From: MED-G17 sp963991985
Lineage (GTDB): Bacteria; Bacteroidota; Bacteroidia; NS11-12g; UBA9320
Length of the DNA: 30,804 bases
Direction: 5' to 3'
Assembly (NCBI GenBank): GCA_963991985.1
Contig: CAXDRX010000018.1
Coordinates: 1-30,804 of the forward strand
The translations under genes were made by a program, and so were the position numbers. Positions 25,027-30,804 of this stretch are shown here, piece after piece (the first letter of the stretch is position 1; each line of letters opens with the position of its first letter). A model generated the notes under the pieces. It had not been told where the DNA came from. It saw only the letters and a list, made by a program, of their open reading frames with translations, and did not search any database.

Positions 25027-26252
25027 ATCGAGGATTTTAAATCCTTTTCAATTTCCTCATCAATAATATGCTCAATTCCTTCGGCATCTGTATGTACATG
25101 ATCCCGCATGAGGTGCATGTACTTGCTCAAGTATTTCTCCCAAAGTTTGTGCCTTTCAAATATTTTACCCCCTTGTTCCTTGCCCAAAACAGTTAATTCA
25201 AAACGTTGATTGCTGATTCTTTTTATTTTTTTTTCTAGAATTAAAACTTTTATGATCCACGGATAATAAAAATAATAACTCCTTTTGTGTTCTTCCAATT
25301 CTTCTGTTTCAATGGATTCGGTCTCCAATAGATATAAATCTTTTAGAATATTTTCTTTTTGTATTTTTATTTGAAACCGAACTCTTGAAATGAATCGAGA
25401 CAGCAATCCTTTCTTGGGGGAAAAGACAAAAGAGAAGAAGGCAAGCGAAGAGAGCACGATTACAATCCAAGGACCTGTTGGCATTTTGTAATTTGTGTAG
25501 GAAATAAAAGCGCCGAAAAGTCCTCCAAAAGCACCAAAAAAGGCTGACAGAAATAACATATTTCTCACTTTTGATGTCCAAAAACGGGCTGCGGAGGCGG
25601 GTGTGATAAGTAATGCTGACATCAAGACAACGCCCACCAGTTGAACTCCCAAAGCAACGGTAATGGTTGTCATCAGTGTAAGCAAAAATTTTAGCCCATG
25701 GGTTGAAAATCCAATAGAGTGCGCAAAAGCCTCATCAAATGAAAAAATAAGAAACTTGCGATAAAAAATAAGGATGCATGCCAAGATCAGCAGTCCAAAA
25801 AAAACAATCAATTGAACGTCATGGTTGTCTATGGCCGCTGCTTGGCCAAATAAATAGGCATCGATTCCTGCTTGGGAGGAACCTGCATGATGTTGTAGTT
25901 TGGTAAGCAAAAAAGTCCCAAAACCAAAAAATACGCCCAATATCAAAGCCAATGCGGCATCACTTTTAAGCTTAGAATGTTGGGTGAGGTAATCCACCAA
26001 TAAGGAGGCAATGCCGCTGGAAATGACTGCCCCTGTCAATAAAAAAATAGGGGATTTTTCTCCAATGATTATGTATCCCAAAACCAATCCAGGTAAAACA
26101 CTATGCGCCATAACATCACCAATCAAAACCCTTTTTCTCAAATAGGTAAAAACACCAACGATAGAACCCAAAATTCCTAAAACCATACTCCCAACAGTAA
26201 CTGAAACCAAAGTTGCATCTGAAAAACTGAAGAATTCTGTGATTTTTCCCAT
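25023..26252 (-). CDS. Metal ABC transporter permease fused to a DtxR/MntR-like domain
   Basis: Residues 1-285 are an ABC-3 permease (LRKRVLIGDVMAHSVLPGL, VLMSALLITPASAARFW) of the Mn/Zn/Fe group. From about 295 a cytosolic domain follows that resembles the DtxR/MntR family: ENILKDLYLLE (301-311), a wing-like segment (345-360), then IFERHKLWEKYL (365-376) and DAEGIEHIIDEEIE (390-403). H369, E392, E395 and H396 line up with B. subtilis MntR metal ligands H77, E99, E102 and H103. The positions for MntR D8 and E11 are N302 and K305, so two ligands are lost, and the recognition-helix region is aromatic (SYYFYYPWII). A similar fusion is known in Chlamydia (YtgCR). Residues are counted from the TTG at 26255; the ATG at 26252 is the likelier start. 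Confidence 0.92.
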   Translation of the reverse strand: MGKITEFFSFSDATLVSVTVGSMVLGILGSIVGVFTYLRKRVLIGDVMAHSVLPGLVLGYIIIGEKSPIFLLTGAVISSGIASLLVDYLTQHSKLKSDAALALILGVFFGFGTFLLTKLQHHAGSSQAGIDAYLFGQAAAIDNHDVQLIVFFGLLILACILIFYRKFLIFSFDEAFAHSIGFSTHGLKFLLTLMTTITVALGVQLVGVVLMSALLITPASAARFWTSKVRNMLFLSAFFGAFGGLFGAFISYTNYKMPTGPWIVIVLSSLAFFSFVFSPKKGLLSRFISRVRFQIKIQKENILKDLYLLETESIETEELEEHKRSYYFYYPWIIKVLILEKKIKRISNQRFELTVLGKEQGGKIFERHKLWEKYLSKYMHLMRDHVHTDAEGIEHIIDEEIEKDLKSSI

Positions 26253-26256
26253 CAAT

Positions 26257-27045
26257 TTAACGGTGTCTTATCGGTAATCCCTCTTTTTCAATCTTTGTAG
26301 CTACTTTACTTAAGGAAGTTAATGTACCTCCATAGGTCTCGCTTAGCAATTCATCGGTATAAACATTCTCAATGGATCCGCTTCCAACAAGTCTTGTGTT
26401 CAATAATACTAGCCAATCAAAATAATTTTTAGCACTGTGTAAATCGTGATGAACCACAAGCAATGTTTTCCCATTTGATTTCAAATCTTTTAACAATTGA
26501 ATGATCGCTTTTTCTGATGCTGCATCTACGCCCGCAAACGGTTCATCCAAAATAAATAAGTCTGCTTCTTGGCTCAGGGCTCTTGCCAAAAATGTTCTTT
26601 GTTGTTGTCCCCCGGAAAGTTCAGAAATCTGACGGTCCTTGAGGTCGTACATATTTACTCGATGTAAACTTTCTTTAACAATTTCCAGATCCTCTTTTGT
26701 GAATTTTTTGAACAAACCTTTTGAGGAAATTCTGCCCATTTTTGCAACTTCAAAAACATTGGTGGGGAAGTCCCAGTCAATACTTTGTCTTTGGGGTACA
26801 TAACTTACCTTATATCGGATGTCATCAATTTTTCTTTGAAAAACTTTCACCCAACCATCATTGGGTTTTAAGATACCCATGATGCTTTTTAGCAACGTTG
26901 ATTTGCCTGAACCATTTGGGCCCATAATACCAATAATTTCTCCTTTTGGAAGTGTGAAGTCCAAATTCCATATTGCGGGTCTTTTCCGATAAAAAACCGT
27001 AAGATTATGTGCTTCAATACTAGGATCTTTTACATTTTCAATCAT
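26257..27045 (-). CDS. Metal ABC transporter ATP-binding protein
   Basis: 262 residues with all ABC motifs: Walker A GPNGSGKST (42-50), Q-loop in YVPQRQSIDWDFP (82-94), signature LSGGQQQR (143-150), Walker B LFILDEP (163-169), and the H-loop in VVHHDLH (about 196-202). The PQRxxIDWDFP sequence is typical of the Mn/Fe (MntB/TroB/YfeB) group, which tilts the substrate guess to manganese over zinc. It couples ATP hydrolysis to import through the two permeases. Its ATG overlaps the binding-protein stop (ATGA); the first permease begins 4 nt after its stop. Confidence 0.96.
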   Translation of the reverse strand: MIENVKDPSIEAHNLTVFYRKRPAIWNLDFTLPKGEIIGIMGPNGSGKSTLLKSIMGILKPNDGWVKVFQRKIDDIRYKVSYVPQRQSIDWDFPTNVFEVAKMGRISSKGLFKKFTKEDLEIVKESLHRVNMYDLKDRQISELSGGQQQRTFLARALSQEADLFILDEPFAGVDAASEKAIIQLLKDLKSNGKTLLVVHHDLHSAKNYFDWLVLLNTRLVGSGSIENVYTDELLSETYGGTLTSLSKVATKIEKEGLPIRHR

Positions 27046-27947
27046 TTTACAAGACCCTTTTTAATTGTTTCTACATTGTGTTTTATCATTCCAAGGTAAG
27101 TACCTTGGGGTGTTCCCGGGTTTCCCAATGCATCTGAGTACAATTCTCCGCCGAGCGCTACCAAATGTCCTTTCTTTTCGGCCCCTTTTATTACGCTTTG
27201 AATAGATTTTGGATGGATGGAATTTTCAGTAAAAATACTTGGTATCTTATTGTCAACAACAAAATCTACCAAAGATATGATGTCTTTTAATCCGAACTCC
27301 GATACCGTAGAAATGCCCTGTAGCGCTCTTATTTCTAAGTCCGCATTTTGAGCCAAATAGCTAAAAGCATCATGAGAGGTAATCAGTACTCTATTTTTTT
27401 TGGGGATTGAAGTTAGCTCATCGGTACACCACATGCTAAGACGATCTAATTTTTTGAAATATTTTTTTGCTTTGACCGTCTTGGCCATTGGATACCAGGT
27501 TAATATTTGTTTGTGCGCAAGTTCAAGAGCTTCTTTCCAAATAGAAATGTCAAACCATATATGTGGGTCATACAAATTGGCCAAACTATCAATCAAAATT
27601 AGACGATCTTTTTTTACATATTTTCCAATGGAAACAACCTTACGACTTTTGCTTAATTTTTCAAAAATTTGAGACATTTTACCTTCCAAATGCAAACCAT
27701 TGTATACAATTATATCTGCTTGGTTGAGCAATTTAATGTCTGTGTGGGTGGCCTTGTATTTGTGCGGATCTACTCCAGGTCCCATCAATGATTGAACCTC
27801 AAATATTGATGTGTCCAATAAGTTTTCAAGGCAATTTCCTATTATATTGGTTGTGCTAACAATTTGTACTTTCTGATTTGATGAAACTGGGGTTTCACAC
27901 GAAATCAAAAAAAGTAGAGGAATCAAAACAAAAAGACCAATTCTCAT
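27042..27947 (-). CDS. Metal ABC transporter substrate-binding lipoprotein (TroA/MntC/ZnuA family)
   Basis: A cluster A-I/A-9 binding protein, 301 residues, with lipoprotein signal and lipobox LISC (C17), so it sits periplasm-facing on a lipid anchor. Metal ligands inferred by alignment are H62 (DPHKYKAT), H129 (DPHIWFD), H192 (SHDAFSYLA) and D272 (YSDALG). This His/His/His/Asp set and spacing match TroA of Treponema (68/133/199/279) rather than the His-loop zinc-specific ZnuA; no His-rich loop is present. It is the first gene of the operon, which reads binding protein, ATPase, fused permease, permease, TolB-like lipoprotein. The -7 box and a near-palindrome lie just upstream. Confidence 0.94.
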   Translation of the reverse strand: MRIGLFVLIPLLFLISCETPVSSNQKVQIVSTTNIIGNCLENLLDTSIFEVQSLMGPGVDPHKYKATHTDIKLLNQADIIVYNGLHLEGKMSQIFEKLSKSRKVVSIGKYVKKDRLILIDSLANLYDPHIWFDISIWKEALELAHKQILTWYPMAKTVKAKKYFKKLDRLSMWCTDELTSIPKKNRVLITSHDAFSYLAQNADLEIRALQGISTVSEFGLKDIISLVDFVVDNKIPSIFTENSIHPKSIQSVIKGAEKKGHLVALGGELYSDALGNPGTPQGTYLGMIKHNVETIKKGLVK

Positions 27948-27954
27948 GCCTTGG

Positions 27955-27962
27955 CAAAAATA
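27955..27962 (-). promoter_or_regulatory. -7 box of the metal-transporter operon
   Basis: On the minus strand the box reads TATTTTTG, a perfect TAnnTTTG, 7 nt before the ATG at 27947. A TTTG occurs 13 bp upstream, which is too close for a normal -33 element, so promoter strength may depend on other contacts. Confidence 0.5.
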
Positions 27963-27974
27963 AGTACTAATTTT
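27957..27974. promoter_or_regulatory. Near-palindrome, candidate metal-responsive operator
   Basis: The 18-bp sequence aaaataagtactaatttt pairs with itself at 16 of 18 positions (AAAAT-a-AGTACT-a-ATTTT; only the A/A pair at 27962/27969 fails). It overlaps the -7 box of the metal operon and lies 15 nt upstream of the ATG of the divergent gene. Repressor binding there could block both promoters. The cognate regulator is not known; a DtxR/MntR- or Fur-type protein is the natural guess. Confidence 0.45.
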
Positions 27975-27989
27975 ACAAAGCTCGTTTTT

Positions 27990-28577
27990 ATGAGGAGGTG
28001 CATAACACTGATTTGTTTTTTATTTTTTGGGCATTGCCTTTTGGCACAGCAAAATCGAATCCCCTATGTTTGGCCAAAAGATAGTCAAAATAGTAAAAAA
28101 TATGTTTCTATTTCAGCTTTGGACAGTCAAGTACTGCTATGTTTAAAATCCAATTCTTACGAGTCCCTCCGAACATTGATTCCTATGCCCAAAGATTTAA
28201 AAATCATTTTTGATTCCTTGTCTATGGAGCAGTCCACACTTATGGTAGAAATGAAGTACAAATACATGGTACAAAACATAAAAAAGCAATACAAAAGACT
28301 TCTCGAACAAATAGAGTACAGTCGTTTTAATCTTCAAAACGCCAGTTTTGGGGTGATGGACCTAGATTGTGGCGAACATGAGATGGGTTTTAAGTTCTGT
28401 TATGTAATCCACGAATGCGAATATTTCACAAAAACAGCAGACCTGTCTTATTTGGCAATCAAGCTAAACGATTGTTGGTTTTTAGGGGACGAGCTTAGGC
28501 TGGGTCGGCCCAAACGGAAAAAGAAAAAAAACAACAAAAGAGAATTGAGGCTACCCCGACAGTTTGATTCCTTTTAA
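27990..28577 (+). CDS. Small secreted protein of unknown function, Cys/His-rich
   Basis: The start at 27990 is chosen because it gives a compact signal peptide (MRRCITLICFLFFGHCLLAQ, cleavage after AQ). Earlier in-frame TTG at 27951 would overlap the metal operon promoter. 195 residues, not recognised as any family. A Cys/His cluster lies in the second half: C127, H130, C137, H141, C143, C162 (DLDCGEHEMGFKFCYVIHEC region). Such a set can bind a metal or form disulfides. The C-terminus is strongly basic (RPKRKKKKNNKRELRLPR). It diverges from the metal-transporter operon with a shared 42-bp region, so a joint metal response is plausible but unproven. Its end overlaps the Mpl gene by 4 bp. Confidence 0.72.
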   Translation: MRRCITLICFLFFGHCLLAQQNRIPYVWPKDSQNSKKYVSISALDSQVLLCLKSNSYESLRTLIPMPKDLKIIFDSLSMEQSTLMVEMKYKYMVQNIKKQYKRLLEQIEYSRFNLQNASFGVMDLDCGEHEMGFKFCYVIHECEYFTKTADLSYLAIKLNDCWFLGDELRLGRPKRKKKKNNKRELRLPRQFDSF

Positions 28578-29899
28578 AATTCCCAACGGATGCCTCCAAA
28601 ATTTCCCGAGCTCATGAGGACTATGGCGCTTTTTTTTAGTGCAAATTTATTTACCAGGGTTTGTATTTGCTTTGCTTGGTAACAGATGAAACAATCTTTC
28701 CCGAAGACATTCTGCAAAAGGGTATTGTCAATTTTTTCTTCTGAGCCTTTTTTGATCAAATTTTCTCGATGGATAAAAATTATTTTCTGGTCTGCTCCAT
28801 TGAGAGATCCCTTGTACTGAGTTAAAAAATCGTTTTGCAAACTACTGTATGTGTGGAGTTCTAAAACAGCAAGTATATGCTTAGATGAAAAATGCAGTTG
28901 AATTGCCTCCACGGTTGCTTTTACTTTGCTGGGTGCGTGGGCAAAATCTCTGAAAACAACAGATGTCTTGGAAGCAAATATTTTTTCTAGTCTTAAAGAT
29001 GCACCGGAATAGCTTTTAATTGCATTAAGTGATTGGGATTCTTTAATTCCCAACGATTTGCAAACTTGTATGGCGCCCGAAAGATTAGAAACATTGTGTT
29101 CTCCAAAGATCGGGTAGCTTGAATTGTAAATTTTCAAGCCATTTTCTTCAGCCACAAAGGGAAGAGCTTTGTAAGGCACTTGAGTGGTGTTTTTTGCCTG
29201 TGAGACAATCTCTTTCAAATGATTGTCATGTTCATAGTAAATTATCTGCGCATCTGGATTTTCATGAACCAGTTTTTTAAAAGTGTTTGTGTAATCTTCG
29301 AAGGTAGGGAACACGTTCATATGGTCCCAAGCTATACCCGATATTATTAAAATGTTTGGTTGGTACCAAAGAAATTTTGATTTTCTATCCAAAGCAGAGG
29401 TCAGGTATTCATCTCCTTCAATGACCATAATAGGGGCCTGACTAATTTTTACCATTCTCTCAAAACCTTTGAGTTTGGCGCCCACTAGATAGTCGAAATG
29501 TAGATTTTGCTTTTTTAGAATATGCATTACCATGGAGGTAATAGTAGTTTTTCCGTGACTTCCTGCGATTACAATTTTTATTTTGTTTTTACTTCGTTGG
29601 GCTACATACTCCGGAAAAGATTGAATCTTTAGTCCCAAGGAAATTGCCTTTTGTAATTCAACATTATTTTTTTTGGCGTGCATACCCAAAATGACCAAAT
29701 CTAGTTTTGGGTGAATTTTTTTTTCGTCCCAACCTAGTTTTTTGGGAAGTAAATGCTCCTTGGCAAGATTACTTTTTGCTGGATCAAACAACACATCATC
29801 GCTCCCCGTAACGCGGTGCCCATTTTTTTTAAGATCAATGGCTAAATAGTGCATGATGGCTCCACCTATGGCAATAAAATGGATGTTTTTAGAATCCAT
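28574..29899 (-). CDS. mpl: Mur ligase, Mpl type (murein tripeptide recycling)
   Basis: Mpl attaches recycled L-Ala-gamma-D-Glu-meso-DAP to UDP-MurNAc in the cytosol. About 441 residues. The N-terminal Rossmann-like domain starts IHFIAIGGAIMHYLA and includes TGSDD; the P-loop is AGSHGKTT (about 112-119), the middle domain has EGDEYLTSALDRKSKF and ISGIAWDHMNVFPT (both typical of Mpl rather than MurC), and the C-terminal domain has FRDFAHAPSKVKATV. The ATG at 29899 is preferred over the TTG at 29905. It overlaps the upstream gene by 11 bp, so is in its transcription unit. It pairs functionally with the M23 peptidase at 20897 in wall turnover. Confidence 0.92.
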   Translation of the reverse strand: MDSKNIHFIAIGGAIMHYLAIDLKKNGHRVTGSDDVLFDPAKSNLAKEHLLPKKLGWDEKKIHPKLDLVILGMHAKKNNVELQKAISLGLKIQSFPEYVAQRSKNKIKIVIAGSHGKTTITSMVMHILKKQNLHFDYLVGAKLKGFERMVKISQAPIMVIEGDEYLTSALDRKSKFLWYQPNILIISGIAWDHMNVFPTFEDYTNTFKKLVHENPDAQIIYYEHDNHLKEIVSQAKNTTQVPYKALPFVAEENGLKIYNSSYPIFGEHNVSNLSGAIQVCKSLGIKESQSLNAIKSYSGASLRLEKIFASKTSVVFRDFAHAPSKVKATVEAIQLHFSSKHILAVLELHTYSSLQNDFLTQYKGSLNGADQKIIFIHRENLIKKGSEEKIDNTLLQNVFGKDCFICYQAKQIQTLVNKFALKKSAIVLMSSGNFGGIRWEF

Positions 29900-30804
29900 A
29901 ATCAAGTTGGTGTGTATCGAGTTGTTTGCAGAATTTTAAAATCATTTCTTGAATGCTCTGTGGATGGAACATTTTGCGCGTGATATTGGGATAGTTTACA
30001 AAATTTGGAAAGGGCTTTGGAATTAAATTCATTTTTCTATCGAAAACATAAAGTCCAGTTCTGACCAAGTCAGATTCATCCAAAAAGTAGTCTCCGAAAA
30101 GTACAATGAAAAAGTCGTTTTCTTCCAAGGTTCGTGCAATTTCTGTAGTAAAAATATAAGTTAGATTTCCATTTAGCAGATGATCTAAATATTGCTGGTC
30201 AAATGTCAAAAAATGATAATCAAAAACGGAGTCCAACATTTGTAAACATAGTCGATTAAACTGATTAACCTCCTTTGAAATGGTGCTGGAATCTTCTCTA
30301 AATCCTAAATTTTTCATTTCCAAATCTTCATTTCTTAGTGCAAATAAAAAATAGCTTGTTTTGGTTTTTTTGGCAAGGCTTTTTTGCGTTTCAATAGATT
30401 TTTCCACTATTGTTTTGGCCTTGTTGGATTCCATTTGGCTAATATCCAATCGGATGCCCAAATTGAGCCGGTTGAAAGGGAGTTGTCCTTGTTTTTCGTC
30501 AAATGAAAATTTTGATAAATTGTGTTGAAAAGAAATGAAAGGGCTGGAAAAATTTTTTGTGCCAAAGGCAATCTCCCAAAGTAGACCAAAATGGGTTGGC
30601 TTCCGAATGGGCAAAATAGTTTCTCGGAGTCCGTTTGTTTTGCTTCCATCGAGGGAAAATAGGGTGTTTCTAAGGTTGTACCTAAATACCATGCCGGAAC
30701 GTATTGAAATACCTTCTTTTTTGACACGATTTATTTGATACAATATGGGTACCTCTAAAAAGTTGTTTTGAATTTTATTTGGAAGGGTTTTGTGTTGCAC
30801 TTTC
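29889..30804 (-). CDS. Protein of unknown function (5' partial)
   Basis: The frame stays open to the right edge, so the N-terminus is missing; about 305 residues are visible and I do not recognise the family. The first third has alternating hydrophobic/polar strands (GISIRSGMVFRYNLRNTLFSL, HFGLLWEIAFGT, SFQHNLSKFSF, LNLGIRLDIS), as in an outer-membrane beta-barrel. The rest (about 125-305) is a helical and soluble domain with SYFLFALRNEDLE, DNDFF-like acidic turns and FIVLFGDYFLDESDLVR, which does not look like a barrel. It sits directly upstream of mpl with an 11-bp overlap. A partly membrane-embedded protein is possible, but evidence is weak. Confidence 0.6.
   Translation of the reverse strand, partial: KVQHKTLPNKIQNNFLEVPILYQINRVKKEGISIRSGMVFRYNLRNTLFSLDGSKTNGLRETILPIRKPTHFGLLWEIAFGTKNFSSPFISFQHNLSKFSFDEKQGQLPFNRLNLGIRLDISQMESNKAKTIVEKSIETQKSLAKKTKTSYFLFALRNEDLEMKNLGFREDSSTISKEVNQFNRLCLQMLDSVFDYHFLTFDQQYLDHLLNGNLTYIFTTEIARTLEENDFFIVLFGDYFLDESDLVRTGLYVFDRKMNLIPKPFPNFVNYPNITRKMFHPQSIQEMILKFCKQLDTHQLDYGF

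Noticed and set aside
1..30804. tRNA genes, CRISPR arrays, insertion sequences, prophage or integrase genes
   Set aside because: None were seen: gaps are all under about 70 bp, there are no direct repeats with regular spacing, and no transposase or integrase motif appears in the translations.

Overview
The window is a gene-dense, AT-rich piece of a Bacteroidota chromosome, probably from the Saprospiria or a neighbouring class. That placement is inferred from a type IX secretion (T9SS) C-terminal sorting domain, a PorU2-type C25 peptidase, starts without Shine-Dalgarno sequences, and promoter boxes of the Bacteroidota TTTG-N20/21-TAnnTTTG type. There are no tRNAs, rRNAs, insertion sequences, phage genes or CRISPR repeats. 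The longest space between genes is about 70 bp, and most neighbours overlap.

Layout. 1-1542: 3' part of a secreted Asp-box propeller protein with a T9SS sorting domain. 1539-3203: a RidA/2-aminomuconate-deaminase-like protein and fumarylacetoacetase (aromatic amino acid catabolism). 3160-6794: a surface-glycan block of two leftward genes (GT4 and DUF3431) and two rightward GT2 genes. 6799-11745: the giant leftward PorU2-like peptidase. 11814-14817: rightward 3-oxoacid CoA-transferase A and B, with a sugar-transferase-like gene wedged between them, then malate dehydrogenase. 14814-16004: leftward hflX. 15963-19040: rightward unknown secreted protein, DUF6427-like membrane protein and ribosome recycling factor. 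19037-20230: leftward aat and a histidine phosphatase. 20292-23073: rightward FAH-family hydrolase, M23 lipoprotein peptidase and Bcp peroxiredoxin. 23070-27947: leftward five-gene operon for a Mn/Zn/Fe-type ABC transporter (binding lipoprotein, ATPase, permease fused to a DtxR/MntR-like domain, second permease, TolB-like lipoprotein). 27990-28577: divergent small secreted protein rich in Cys and His. 28574-30804: leftward Mpl-type Mur ligase and an incomplete gene of unknown function.

How the genes fit together. Fumarylacetoacetase yields fumarate and acetoacetate. ScoAB can activate acetoacetate with succinyl-CoA, and fumarate enters the TCA cycle through malate, the substrate of Mdh, so three separate loci outline one catabolic route. 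The T9SS cargo protein, PorU2 and the glycosyltransferases all concern the cell surface. The metal operon is the most interesting part: a permease carries a MntR-like metal-site domain, and a near-palindrome covers the operon's -7 box in the short divergent promoter region it shares with a Cys/His-rich secreted protein.

Several starts appear to be TTG or GTG (GT4, DUF3431, first GT2, hflX, aat, phosphatase). I found no obviously broken gene. One possible frameshift at the 5' end of the DUF3431 gene is noted.
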